Part shown: positions 16,491 to 25,350 of the stretch, in pieces | How positions within the stretch are numbered: the stretch's first letter is position 1 | Layout: every line of letters begins with the position of its first letter | Assembly: GCA_947632335.1 (NCBI GenBank) | Contig: CANROX010000016.1 | Location: forward strand, 1-34,167 | Direction of reading: 5' to 3' | DNA length: 34,167 nt | Origin: an uncultured Clostridia bacterium | GTDB taxonomy: Bacteria > Bacillota > Clostridia > Oscillospirales > Acutalibacteraceae | Made by a program: the position numbers and the translations under genes | The notes under the pieces: model-generated | Seen by the model: the letters and a program-made list of their open reading frames with translations, nothing else | Told to the model about the DNA's origin: nothing | Database searches by the model: none

Positions 16491-17255
16491 ATGAATAAAT
16501 ATATAGACAAAGCAAGTGAAAAAAGAGAAAAAAATGACATTATAGCAGGCAGAAATCCTGTTATGGAGGCTATAAAAAGCGGACGGGCGATAGAGGCTAT
16601 ACTTACCGCCAGGGGAGAGCGTTCCGGTTCTTTGGTGCCCATAATTGCCAAGGCTAAGGAGAAAAAAATCCCCGTCAAAGAGGTTGACCTCAAAAAGCTG
16701 GACTTTCTTGCTAAAGGAGTTAGCCACCAGGGGATTATTGCCCAGTGTGCCGTTAAGGAATACAGTACTCTTGATGAGGTTTTCAAAAGTGCCGAGGAAA
16801 GGGGAGAGCCTCCGTTTATTGTTGTTCTTGACAGAATAGAGGACCCTCACAACCTTGGGGCTATTATAAGAACTGCAGAATGTGCAGGGGCCCACGGCGT
16901 TATTATTCCGGAAAGAAGAAGTGCGGGACTTTCCTTCACAGTAGAAAAGACCTCTGCCGGCGCTCTTGAATATATGCCGATAGTGAGAGTTAAAAATATC
17001 AGTACAACCCTGCAAAAGCTAAAGGATATGGGTGTGTGGATTTACGGCGCTGATATGGAGGGAGAAAATTATAAAGAGGTTAATTTTCAGGGAGCAGTTG
17101 CACTTGTAATCGGAAACGAGGGTAAGGGCATTGGCCCCCTTGTTGCAAGGGATTGCGATGTTATTGTTTCCCTGCCAATGAAAGGAAAAATCAATTCCCT
17201 CAATGCCTCAGTAGCGGCAGGAATTTTAATGTACGAAATTGCAAGTAATAGATAA
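16491..17255 (+). CDS. rlmB: 23S rRNA (guanosine-2'-O)-methyltransferase RlmB/TrmH family
   Basis: A SpoU/TrmH-class methyltransferase that probably methylates 23S rRNA G2251 using AdoMet. Domains in the 254 residues: an N-terminal L30-like substrate-binding part (17-90, with IIAGRNPVMEAI) and a C-terminal trefoil-knot SPOUT domain. Motif 1 is DPHNLGAIIRTAECAG (118-133) with its catalytic Arg, motif 2 is ALVIGNEGKGI (204-214), and motif 3 is VSLPMKGKINSLNASVA (226-242). SD AAAAGGGA precedes the ATG. It is first in an apparent operon with the P-type-ATPase-like gene (14 nt gap) and rpe. The upstream region (16359-16490) is AT-rich with TATACT near 16434, but a firm promoter cannot be picked. 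Confidence 0.93.
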   Translation: MNKYIDKASEKREKNDIIAGRNPVMEAIKSGRAIEAILTARGERSGSLVPIIAKAKEKKIPVKEVDLKKLDFLAKGVSHQGIIAQCAVKEYSTLDEVFKSAEERGEPPFIVVLDRIEDPHNLGAIIRTAECAGAHGVIIPERRSAGLSFTVEKTSAGALEYMPIVRVKNISTTLQKLKDMGVWIYGADMEGENYKEVNFQGAVALVIGNEGKGIGPLVARDCDVIVSLPMKGKINSLNASVAAGILMYEIASNR

Positions 17256-17269
17256 CAGGAGTTTTAAAA

Positions 17270-19960
17270 ATGGAATTAAATAAATCCGACTTCTTATACA
17301 AGATTAAAAAAAGAGTTTACGGGGAAAATGCCGACTTAGAAAAAACTACTTCCCAAGGAAATACAGAAGTAACAGAAAATTCAAATAAGGATAATTTGCA
17401 GAGTAAAGATGATTTAAATCTGAAAAGTATGTTTTACAGCTCTGCGCCGGAAGAACCTTATAAGGATAACATTATTGTGGGGGAGAAAACCGGTACAACA
17501 ATGGCGGCCGAGGTTATGATGGAGCGTCAGGGAGATGAAAACGGAAGAGTTCTGAAAGACGAAAAGAAATTGCCGAAGTACAGTCCGGATGTATTTACCT
17601 CTCCTGAACCAATGGAGGATGTGGTACTGCAGGGCGTAAACCCGGAAGGGGCTGTTATCAGTAATGATATTATTGAGGAAGTCCCGCAGTTTGATATTAA
17701 ACCCATTGAAATTAAGGATATTGAAACCATTGATATAGAAATTCCCGAAATTGAGCCAAAGGACAAAGATGTTGATTTTGCTTTGGAGCAGGAGGAGTTT
17801 GACGAAGAAAAATATAAACAGGAAAGTCTTGATGAGCTTATCAAAAGGGAAAATCTGCCTCCCTTGCCCATTCACGAGGAAGAAAAGGAAATTGAGGAGT
17901 TTGAGTACGAAAAGCTCTTTGGAAAACAGGAGCCTGTTCCCAAGGGGACAACCCAGGTTTCCAGAGTGCCGGTATATACTCCAGACAGTGCCGTTGAAAA
18001 ACTGAATGTAAATGTGGGTAAGTTTTCTGTTGTGGTAAGGCAGGAATATGAGGAATATCTAAAGAGTAAAAATCCTGAAATTTCCGCTATTTACCGACCT
18101 ACAGAAACTGTTACAACCCAGGAAATACATAGAGAAAAAAGAAGCTTTATTGACAATCTTATGGATTTCTTCTCCGTAAATCCCGATGAGGATAAAGAAT
18201 CTAAGACAACTGCCGAAAAGGTGGTTACTGTTGATGACTATGACAGCAGTGACGACATAGACAGCGTTGCACAGGAGCTTGGGGAAAACAAAAGCAAGCT
18301 CAGATTTCAGTGCCTGTCCCTTGGAGTTCTTACAGCTATCTCCTTTATTATGATGATAATCCAAAGGGTTCTCCCGAGGAGTCTTGGGAGTGATAGTATG
18401 GCGGCGTCGTTGATTTATGCAGTAATGAATATCCTTGTTATAGGGGCGGCAGCATTTGTATCCAGGGTTGCCCTTAAAAACGGCATATTTGCCCTTAAAG
18501 GATTTAAGGGCAATTCGGACACAGCGGTGGCAGTTGCCTTAGCAGGAACAGCTATAGCCGGTTTAACAGGTCTTTTCTTCAGCCAGGACTTCTTCACCGG
18601 AGAGTACAGCTATTATACAATTATTGTTATGCTGGGTCTTTTGGGTAATGCCTGCGGAAAACTCCTTATGGTAACAAGGGTTGGAAGAAACTTTAAGTTC
18701 CTTACACAGAATCAAAAGCTATATTCCGCCAAAATATATACCGATGAAAGTATTGCCTCAAAAATGATGAGCGGTACAGTGGTGGACAAGCCTATAATTG
18801 CATATCAGCATCGTACAGGATTCCTCACCAACTATTTACAGCTTTCCTATGCTCCGGACCCATCGGAGGAGGCGGCAGGGAAGATTGTACCATACACAAC
18901 CCTATGTTCCTTAATTGTGTCAATCCTTTATGGAATTATGGCAAAGACATTTGTGGGGGCTGTGGCCTCATTTTCACTCATTACAGCGGTAAGTGTGCCT
19001 GTCTGTGTGCTTATGGCCGTAAATCTGCCTCTTAAAACCCTTTGCAAGCGTCTTGTAAGGCGTGGAGCTATGCTCAGCGGTTATCAGGGTGTAAAGCAGT
19101 TCTGTGATACATCTGCAATTATGGTGGACGCAAGCGAGCTGTACCCGGAGGGTTCTGTTATTCTTAACAAGATACAGGCTTTTGAAGAAAGTAAACTGGA
19201 CGAGTCCTGTATTTGTGCGGCGGCAGTCCTAAGGGAGGTAAACAGTCCTTTAGCCCCTGTATTTGACAATGCTTTGCAGGAAAGCAGAATGGTTCTTCCA
19301 GATGTAGAATCCGTTATGTATGAGGACCAGCTTGGTCTTGTAGGCTGGGTAAACGGGGACAGGATTCTTGTGGGTAACAGGGACTTAATGAACAAGTACG
19401 GCATTAAAGTACCGAATGAAAATTTTGAGGAGATATATCAAAAACAGCATAAACAGATAACCTTTATTGCCCATTCAGGCAGGCTTACGGCTATGCTTGT
19501 TACTACATACCGACCGAGTGTTGAGATTGCAAAGGAACTCCAGAGGGCAGAATATAACGGTATTAGCCTGCTTATAAGCACCAGCGACTGCAACATTACA
19601 TCAGAACAAATCTCCGAGGACTTTGGAGTTTTCTACAGAAGTGTAAAGGTGCTGTCAACAGGCCTTGGAAATGTGTGCAAGGAGGTATCCTCTGTATACA
19701 AAGAAAAATCCCGAGCATACCTTGCCACAAGGGGTAGGTTTACCCAAATGGCAAGAACAATCTCGGGTTGCGTACAGCTTCGTTCAAATATTAATTTAGC
19801 TGTTGTTATTCAGCTTATCGGTATAATACTGGGTATACTTATAATGTCTACAATTACCCTTTATGCAGGTACAACGGTAATGGGTACTCTTGAAATGTTC
19901 CTATACACAGTATTTTGGGGTGTCGCCACAATGATTGCCCCATCAATAAAACGACCATAA
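17270..19960 (+). CDS. P1B-type ATPase-like pseudoenzyme with acidic N-terminal domain
   Basis: 896 residues. Residues 1-343 are acidic, low in complexity and probably disordered (IDIEIPEIEPK near 154). Then come four membrane segments (about 347-368, 377-400, 416-437, 447-468), a short loop in place of the actuator domain (475-538), two segments (about 540-585), a cytoplasmic P/N-like region (590-835) and two final segments (841-862, 866-890). The layout follows heavy-metal P-type ATPases, but every key motif is altered. The CPC-type site is VPVC (576-579). The DKTGTLT position reads DASELYP, keeping only Asp620. VNGDRILVGNRDLM (694-707) matches the N-domain end. TGDN is TSDCN (771-775). GDGxND has become STGLGN (796-801). 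ATP-driven transport is therefore unlikely; a structural, sensory or scaffolding role is inference. SD and spacing place it in the rlmB-rpe operon. Confidence 0.7.
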   Translation: MELNKSDFLYKIKKRVYGENADLEKTTSQGNTEVTENSNKDNLQSKDDLNLKSMFYSSAPEEPYKDNIIVGEKTGTTMAAEVMMERQGDENGRVLKDEKKLPKYSPDVFTSPEPMEDVVLQGVNPEGAVISNDIIEEVPQFDIKPIEIKDIETIDIEIPEIEPKDKDVDFALEQEEFDEEKYKQESLDELIKRENLPPLPIHEEEKEIEEFEYEKLFGKQEPVPKGTTQVSRVPVYTPDSAVEKLNVNVGKFSVVVRQEYEEYLKSKNPEISAIYRPTETVTTQEIHREKRSFIDNLMDFFSVNPDEDKESKTTAEKVVTVDDYDSSDDIDSVAQELGENKSKLRFQCLSLGVLTAISFIMMIIQRVLPRSLGSDSMAASLIYAVMNILVIGAAAFVSRVALKNGIFALKGFKGNSDTAVAVALAGTAIAGLTGLFFSQDFFTGEYSYYTIIVMLGLLGNACGKLLMVTRVGRNFKFLTQNQKLYSAKIYTDESIASKMMSGTVVDKPIIAYQHRTGFLTNYLQLSYAPDPSEEAAGKIVPYTTLCSLIVSILYGIMAKTFVGAVASFSLITAVSVPVCVLMAVNLPLKTLCKRLVRRGAMLSGYQGVKQFCDTSAIMVDASELYPEGSVILNKIQAFEESKLDESCICAAAVLREVNSPLAPVFDNALQESRMVLPDVESVMYEDQLGLVGWVNGDRILVGNRDLMNKYGIKVPNENFEEIYQKQHKQITFIAHSGRLTAMLVTTYRPSVEIAKELQRAEYNGISLLISTSDCNITSEQISEDFGVFYRSVKVLSTGLGNVCKEVSSVYKEKSRAYLATRGRFTQMARTISGCVQLRSNINLAVVIQLIGIILGILIMSTITLYAGTTVMGTLEMFLYTVFWGVATMIAPSIKRP

Positions 19961-19981
19961 ATAACCTTAGGAGGATTTTAT

Positions 19982-20632
19982 ATGTTAATTGCACCTTCAC
20001 TTTTATCCTGTGATTTTTCGGTTATGGGACAGGAAATCGAAATAATGGACAGGTCAGGGGCAGACTATATGCACCTTGATGTTATGGACGGACACTTTGT
20101 ACCAAACATCACCTTTGGCGCACCTGTAATAAAGCGGGTTCGTAAATACACGGACAAGCCTTTTGATGTGCATCTTATGATTTCAGAGCCACTAAAATAT
20201 ATAGACGATTTTGCAGATGCCGGTGCTGATATAATCACATTTCACATTGAAAGCGACAGCGACCCGTGGGAAACAATTAACAAAATTAAGTCAAAGGGGA
20301 TTAAGGCAGGTCTTGTTGTAAAACCTAAAACCCCGGCAAAAGAAGTTTTCCCATATCTCAAGGATATTGATATGGTGCTTGTAATGACAGTTGAACCAGG
20401 CTTTGGAGGACAGTCATTTATGGCTGATATGATGCCAAAGCTGGCAGAAATTCGTAAAGAGGCGGAAAGAATTAATCCAAATCTTCTCCTGGAAGTTGAC
20501 GGAGGAATAGGCACAGATACAATAAGGCAGGCATACGAGGCAGGTGCAGATGTAGCTGTAGCAGGTACGGCAGTTTTTAAGTCGGAGTTTCCCAAAAAGG
20601 CTATAAGTGAGCTTAAAGGTCTTTGCAAATAA
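19982..20632 (+). CDS. rpe: Ribulose-phosphate 3-epimerase
   Basis: Interconverts ribulose-5-phosphate and xylulose-5-phosphate in the pentose phosphate pathway. The 216-residue TIM barrel is full length. Seen motifs: APSLLSCDFS (4-13), MHLDVMDGHFVPNITFG (30-46) with metal/catalytic His31, Asp33 and Asp36, FDVHLMI (61-67), MTVEPGFGGQ for phosphate binding, and EVDGGI with the second catalytic Asp. A consensus AGGAGG stands 8 nt before the ATG. It is 21 nt after the P-type-ATPase-like gene and last in that operon. Its stop is only 3 nt from the end of the convergent mecA-like gene, with no terminator visible between them. Confidence 0.96.
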   Translation: MLIAPSLLSCDFSVMGQEIEIMDRSGADYMHLDVMDGHFVPNITFGAPVIKRVRKYTDKPFDVHLMISEPLKYIDDFADAGADIITFHIESDSDPWETINKIKSKGIKAGLVVKPKTPAKEVFPYLKDIDMVLVMTVEPGFGGQSFMADMMPKLAEIRKEAERINPNLLLEVDGGIGTDTIRQAYEAGADVAVAGTAVFKSEFPKKAISELKGLCK

Positions 20633-20635
20633 AAA

Positions 20636-21154
20636 TCAGGAAAAACTTTCTCCAATCAGCTCCACAGAATTTTTGTTTGTAAGGATATAACCGTATTCAT
20701 TGAGAAGTCCTGCAAATCTTCTGCTGTGGCGGATTCTTTCCCCATACTCCAAAAGAAGTATATGTGCAGACTTGCTTATTACGGAATTATGAAACATAAG
20801 GTAGTATAAATCATTCATAATGTATGTACTGCTTTCCGGAACAGGAAGTTTTGAACGGTATAGGGCTTTTATACAGTCCGTAAAATTGTCTAAGGTTTCA
20901 AAGGAATATATTGCGCAATCCCCTTTTTTCTTAATTTTATAACGCTTGGGCATTGTCCTTACCGTTAAAAGAAAAACAGCGCCTTTTTTGGTTTCTGTAC
21001 CCTCAAGCAGAAAGGCACAGCTGTCAGTGTTAAGTTTCTGTGCTGAAACAGCAATACCGATAATATGATTTACAAGTTTCTCTGTTGAGGACGGTATCTC
21101 TTCCTTTAAGAGTTCAAGCATTAGAGTATTTTCGTTAATTTTTGTAATGGTCAT
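20636..21154 (-). CDS. MecA-like ClpC adaptor protein
   Basis: Probably an adaptor that delivers substrates to the ClpCP protease, as MecA does for ComK in B. subtilis. The 172 residues begin with the MecA start pattern MTITKINENTLMLEL. The C-terminal ClpC-binding-type domain has FETLDNFTDCIKAL, LYYLMFHN and LLLEYGERI, matching MecA order. It is shorter than typical MecA (about 220-240): the acidic linker is nearly absent. The SD is AGGGG, 8 nt from the ATG. A TATAAT lies on minus at 21172-21177, but no good -35 accompanies it. Substrates are unknown and no competence genes are in the window. Confidence 0.82.
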   Translation of the reverse strand: MTITKINENTLMLELLKEEIPSSTEKLVNHIIGIAVSAQKLNTDSCAFLLEGTETKKGAVFLLTVRTMPKRYKIKKKGDCAIYSFETLDNFTDCIKALYRSKLPVPESSTYIMNDLYYLMFHNSVISKSAHILLLEYGERIRHSRRFAGLLNEYGYILTNKNSVELIGESFS

Positions 21155-21292
21155 AGTTATAACCCCCTATAATTATACTATGACGAGGGCAGGTCTATAT
21201 CAACCAAAAAAACTTCCCTGTAAAGAGATTACTAAAATAATTAAATATTTTTTCCAGTAAAATTAATACTAACAACAGAAAGGATGATAATT

Positions 21293-22831
21293 ATGCCGCA
21301 GTGGCTGAAAGACGCCGTTTTCTATGAAATATATCCCCAATCATTTTATGATACTAACGGCGACGGTATAGGGGACATTGAGGGCATTATACAAAAGCTT
21401 GACTATGTTAAGGGTCTTGGCTGTAACAGTATATGGCTGAACCCAATCTATGATTCGCCTTTTATGGACGCAGGGTATGATGTAAGGGATTATTACAAGG
21501 TTGCGCCCCGTTACGGTACAAATGATGACCTTGTAAGACTCTTTGAAGAGGCTCACAAAAGGGATATGCACATTCTTCTTGACCTTGTGCCGGGCCACAC
21601 AAGCGACCAGCACCCTTGGTTTTTAGAGGCAAAGAAAGCGGAAAAAAATAAGTATTCAGACAGATATATATTTACAAAATCTGTATGGGACGCTCCTCCT
21701 GAATACCGTATGATGTGCGGTATTTGTCAGCGTGACGGTAACTATATGGTAAATTATTTCAGCAGTCAGCCTGCTCTTAATTATGGCTTTTACAAGGTAG
21801 ACTATCCCCAGTGGCAGATGTCCTTTGACAGCCCGGAAGCCAAAGCCACAGCAGAGGCTATGAAGAATGTTATGAGATTTTGGCTTGACAAGGGTGCAGA
21901 CGGTTTCAGGGTGGATATGGCTGACTCCCTTGTTAAAAATGATGATGAAAAAATTGCCACAGCAAAAATCTGGAGAGATATAAGGAAAATGCTTGATAGT
22001 GAATATCCTGATGCGGCAATAGTTTCAGAGTGGTGTAATCCTGTTCGTTCAATAAACAACTCAGGTTTCCATATGGACTTCTATCTTGACCACTACGGCA
22101 ACGGATATTCTAAGCTGTTCCGTTATGAGAAAGATGGGGAAAACAGAGCTTTTTTCAGCAGAAACGGCAAGGGCAATATTATGGATTTTTTAAACGAATA
22201 TATACCCAACCTGGAAAAAACAAAGGATAACGGATATATATGTTTTATGACAAATAACCACGATATGCCCCGTATGACCCACTATGCCGATAGGGAAACA
22301 GTAAAACTTGCTTTTGCCACCCTTTTTACACTGCCCGGAGTACCTTTCCTTTACTATGGTGACGAGATTGGTATGAACTACCAGGGGTGTCTTACTTCTA
22401 AGGAGGGCGGCTATTCAAGAACGGGTTCAAGAACACCTATGCAGTGGGACAGCAGTAAAAATCTTGGTTTTTCCACGGCGGACATCTGTTATCTTCCTGT
22501 TGACACAGGAAAGGACGCCCCTACTGTGGAAAATCAGAAGGATGATGAAAATTCAATCTACAAGGTTGTTACAGATATGCTTGCCCTTAGAAAGGCTAAT
22601 AAAGACCTGGGAAACCAGGGGACTATTGATATTGTGTTTGCAAGGGAGAACAGTTACCCATTTGTGTTTAAGAGGGGTAAGTTTATAATTTCTGTAAATC
22701 CCTCCGGGGAAGACGCAACAATTCCATTTGACTATGAAGTTAAGGAAACACTTTATGCCCTGGGAAAAACGGAGGTTAAGGGCGGTAAGCTGACTGCATA
22801 TGCAGGTTCATTTGTAATATACTGTATATAA
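21293..22831 (+). CDS. Cytoplasmic GH13 alpha-glucosidase/oligosaccharide hydrolase
   Basis: 512 residues without a signal peptide, so probably acting inside the cell on imported maltodextrins. GH13 regions: DLVPGH (97-102), GFRVDMADS with nucleophile Asp208, VSEW with acid/base Glu246, and FMTNNHD with Asp324. The Asn of the usual DxxxNH in region I is Gly here. NGDGIGDIEG (22-31) is typical of the oligo-1,6-glucosidase/trehalose-6-phosphate hydrolase side of the family, and RTPMQWD occurs after region IV. The ATG at 21293 has AGAAAGG 9 nt upstream; an ATG at 21284 would touch that site. The 138-bp gap shared with mecA shows no convincing plus-strand promoter. The exact substrate is uncertain. 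Confidence 0.88.
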   Translation: MPQWLKDAVFYEIYPQSFYDTNGDGIGDIEGIIQKLDYVKGLGCNSIWLNPIYDSPFMDAGYDVRDYYKVAPRYGTNDDLVRLFEEAHKRDMHILLDLVPGHTSDQHPWFLEAKKAEKNKYSDRYIFTKSVWDAPPEYRMMCGICQRDGNYMVNYFSSQPALNYGFYKVDYPQWQMSFDSPEAKATAEAMKNVMRFWLDKGADGFRVDMADSLVKNDDEKIATAKIWRDIRKMLDSEYPDAAIVSEWCNPVRSINNSGFHMDFYLDHYGNGYSKLFRYEKDGENRAFFSRNGKGNIMDFLNEYIPNLEKTKDNGYICFMTNNHDMPRMTHYADRETVKLAFATLFTLPGVPFLYYGDEIGMNYQGCLTSKEGGYSRTGSRTPMQWDSSKNLGFSTADICYLPVDTGKDAPTVENQKDDENSIYKVVTDMLALRKANKDLGNQGTIDIVFARENSYPFVFKRGKFIISVNPSGEDATIPFDYEVKETLYALGKTEVKGGKLTAYAGSFVIYCI

Positions 22832-22833
22832 TT

Positions 22834-22865
22834 CTAAAAGGCACATTTAACAATGTGCCTTTTAG
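22834..22865 (+). terminator. Terminator of the cytoplasmic GH13 gene
   Basis: A perfect 14-bp stem, CTAAAAGGCACATT / AATGTGCCTTTTAG, with a TAAC loop right after the stop codon. Its T-run is inside the stem. Confidence 0.8.
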
Positions 22866-22876
22866 TGCGAAGTAAA

Positions 22877-22907
22877 CCCCACAATGAAAATTTTAATCAT
22901 TGTGGGG
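22877..22907 (-). terminator. Terminator of trpS
   Basis: An 11-bp stem, CCCCACAATGA / TCATTGTGGGG, with a 9-nt loop, 5 nt past the trpS stop on minus. It is followed there by TTTACTT. Confidence 0.75.
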
Positions 22908-22912
22908 AAGTA

Positions 22913-23911
22913 TTATTTAATGTAACCGATTTTTTTCATTGCTTTGTCCAGAGTCCTTTGACTGAAGTTCTGGGCAAAGGCGTCTGCCTTTTTCCAAGTT
23001 TCTTCCATATATGCTCTGTCCTTAATAATCTGCTGATACTTTTCCTGTACCGGACGGAGGTGTTCTATAACAGCCTCGCCCACAGACGCTTTGAAATCTC
23101 CGTAACCTTTGCCGGCAAATTCCTTTTCTATCTGTTCTGTGTTTAGGCCTGTTACTGCGCTGTAAATGGTCATAAGATTGCTGATACCCGGCTTGTTTTC
23201 AATATCAAAACGAACTTCTGCGTCATTGTCAGTAATAGCCCTTTTAAACTTTTTAATAATAACTTCCGGCTTATCAAGAACATATACACAGCCGTTTATA
23301 TTTGTATCGCTTTTACTCATTTTACTTGTTGGTGTTTGCAAGGACATAACCCTTGCGCCGTCCTTGGGTACAAAGCCCTCGGGAATTTTAAAAACATTGC
23401 CGTAAAGGCCGTTGAAACGATTTGCAATATTCCTGGTAAGTTCAAGGTGCTGCATTTGGTCTGCGCCTACAGGTACTTTGTCAGCCTGATAGAGGAGAAT
23501 ATCTGCCGCCATAAGAGACGGGTATGTAAAAAGACCTGCATTTATATTATCAGCGTGTTTCTTACTTTTATCTTTAAACTGTGTCATCCTTGAAAGCTCG
23601 CCAAACTGTGTATAGCAGTTCAGCAGCCATGCAAGCTGTGCATGGGTTGTCACATGACTTTGAATAAAAAATACACTTTTATCCGGGTCAACACCGCAGG
23701 CAAGGAGAAGTGCATACATATCAAGAATATTCTTACGCATTTCCTGCGGGTTTTGCCTTACTGTAATGGTGTGTAAATCCGCCAGTGCATAAAAGCAGAA
23801 ATACTCTTCCTGCATAGCAACCCAATTTTTAATTGCGCCAAGGTAGTTTCCCAATGTCATTGAGCCACTGGGCTGTATTGCGCTTAAAACAATTTGTTTC
23901 TTTTCTCCCAT
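22913..23911 (-). CDS. trpS: Tryptophanyl-tRNA synthetase
   Basis: A class I synthetase charging tRNA-Trp. The 332 residues are the normal bacterial length. The HIGH-type motif is TLGN (19-22) within PSGSMTLGNYLG, and the KMSKS loop is exact (197-201). Family motifs FYALADLHT (40-48) and YPSLMAADILLYQAD (130-144) are present. The SD GAGG precedes the ATG by 9 nt. It lies 11 nt after the aminotransferase gene and shares its promoter. There is no T-box leader in that promoter region, so control by uncharged tRNA-Trp is not indicated. Confidence 0.97.
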   Translation of the reverse strand: MGEKKQIVLSAIQPSGSMTLGNYLGAIKNWVAMQEEYFCFYALADLHTITVRQNPQEMRKNILDMYALLLACGVDPDKSVFFIQSHVTTHAQLAWLLNCYTQFGELSRMTQFKDKSKKHADNINAGLFTYPSLMAADILLYQADKVPVGADQMQHLELTRNIANRFNGLYGNVFKIPEGFVPKDGARVMSLQTPTSKMSKSDTNINGCVYVLDKPEVIIKKFKRAITDNDAEVRFDIENKPGISNLMTIYSAVTGLNTEQIEKEFAGKGYGDFKASVGEAVIEHLRPVQEKYQQIIKDRAYMEETWKKADAFAQNFSQRTLDKAMKKIGYIK

Positions 23912-23922
23912 TTCTTTTTACC

Positions 23923-25116
23923 TCATTTAATATATTTTTTTGCAGTTTCCGCAAGGAGCATTATGCCCTTTTTCAGCTGTTGGTCAGTAGGGGTGGAGAA
24001 GTTTACTCTAAAGGTATGACATTCTTCGTTTTCATCTGTTAAAAAGGCGTTCCCGGGAACAACACAAACTTTGTTCAGCACCGCTTGTTTGCAAAAGTTT
24101 GGCATATCAATATAATCGGGCAGCGTGCACATTGTGAAAAGTCCTCCGGTAATAGGAGCATAAGTAATGCCCAGGGGAACAAGATACTCGTCAAGCAATT
24201 CCATCATATACTGAGCCTTTTTGCTGTATATACTCCTTAATTTTTCCAAGTGGCCCTCATAGTCATACTTTGTCATAAATTCATTACAAACCATCTGTGA
24301 CCATACATTTGTATGGACATCGTTGCCCTGTTTACAAACAACCATCTTTTGGAATATTGGTTTAGGGGCAACTGTATATGCAACCCTGATGCCCGGTGAT
24401 ATAACCTTACTCATAGAACCTGCATAAATAACAATGCCCTCTGTGTCAAAACTCTTAATACATGGTATATACTCACCGCTGTACCTAAGGTCGCCGTAGG
24501 GATTATCCTCAAGAATAAGTACTCCGTATTTTAAGGCTAAGTTATAAACTGCCTTTCTTTTCTCCAGACTCATAGTAATGCCGGAGGGATTTTGAAAGTT
24601 GGGAATAGTGTAAATAAACTTTGTGTTGGGATTAGTCCTAAGGGCATTTTCCAAGGCATCCAAATTCATTCCGTCCATATCCATTGGCACACCTACAAGT
24701 TTTGCATTGTAGCTTCTGAATGTGTTAAGAGAGCCAATAAAAGAGGGGGATTCCGTAATGATAACATCGCCTTCATTGACAAGTGCTTTTGTGGCTAAAT
24801 CCATAATCTGCTGAGCGCCGGTAGTAATTAGAATATCGTCCTCATCTGTAACGGCGTTATGATTTTTTTTCATATAATCCCGTAGTGTTTCCCTAAGATT
24901 CGGGTATCCTTCCGAAATACTGTATTGTAAAGCACCAATAGGGTTTTCTTCAAATATCTTTTTTGATATTTCCCTAATTTCATTTATCGGGAAAGCCTCG
25001 GGGCTGGGATTCCCTGCCGAAAGGGAAACCACCTGTGGGTCGGAGGCATATTTAAATATCTCTCGTATTGCAGAGGGTTTAAGGTTCTGCACCCTGTTGC
25101 TGAATTTATATTCCAT
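23923..25116 (-). CDS. PLP-dependent aminotransferase (2-aminoadipate/MocR-like class I)
   Basis: A fold-type I aminotransferase of the group that includes 2-aminoadipate and aromatic/branched-chain enzymes. In 397 residues: SLSAGNPSPEAFP (31-43), LQYSISEGYPNLRE (63-76), ITTGAQQIMDL (97-107), the PLP-contacting region NFQNPSGIT (173-181) and EDNPYGDLRY (203-212), the Schiff-base lysine in SMSKVISPGIR (Lys237), and RVNFSTP near the end. There is no HTH domain, so it is not a MocR regulator. The ATG at 25116 has AAGGTGG 8 nt upstream; an open frame 21 codons longer has no such support. It is first gene of an operon with trpS. Substrate is unknown; the pairing with trpS hints at aromatic amino acids. 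Confidence 0.88.
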   Translation of the reverse strand: MEYKFSNRVQNLKPSAIREIFKYASDPQVVSLSAGNPSPEAFPINEIREISKKIFEENPIGALQYSISEGYPNLRETLRDYMKKNHNAVTDEDDILITTGAQQIMDLATKALVNEGDVIITESPSFIGSLNTFRSYNAKLVGVPMDMDGMNLDALENALRTNPNTKFIYTIPNFQNPSGITMSLEKRKAVYNLALKYGVLILEDNPYGDLRYSGEYIPCIKSFDTEGIVIYAGSMSKVISPGIRVAYTVAPKPIFQKMVVCKQGNDVHTNVWSQMVCNEFMTKYDYEGHLEKLRSIYSKKAQYMMELLDEYLVPLGITYAPITGGLFTMCTLPDYIDMPNFCKQAVLNKVCVVPGNAFLTDENEECHTFRVNFSTPTDQQLKKGIMLLAETAKKYIK

Positions 25117-25150
25117 TTTATATTCCACCTTATTACTGCATATAGTAGAT

Positions 25151-25179
25151 ATTTTATCACAAAAAAATAAAAAGTGCAA
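25151..25179 (-). promoter_or_regulatory. Promoter of the aminotransferase-trpS operon
   Basis: On minus: TTGCAC (25174-25179), 17 bp, TAAAAT (25151-25156), about 30 nt before the start codon. Confidence 0.7.
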
Positions 25180-25278
25180 TAATAGTGAAATGATAGTATA
25201 TGCAAATAAAAAACATATACTTAAAAAGGCTTTTTAAAAAAACTTAAATATGGTACATAAATAAATTGTTAATTTATG

Positions 25279-25307
25279 TTGTAATTAATCGCCTTTTGTA
25301 TTATACT
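25279..25307 (+). promoter_or_regulatory. Promoter of the first DHHW gene
   Basis: TTGTAA (25279-25284), 17 bp, TATACT (25302-25307). It is divergent from the aminotransferase promoter. Confidence 0.6.
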
Positions 25308-25350
25308 AAACATATATATCTTAAAATTACAATGAAACAGGGAGAAAGGT

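Noticed and set aside
25117..25180. T-box riboswitch for the aminotransferase-trpS operon
   Set aside because: The promoter is about 30 nt from the start codon, leaving no room for a T-box leader, and no T-box sequence is present.
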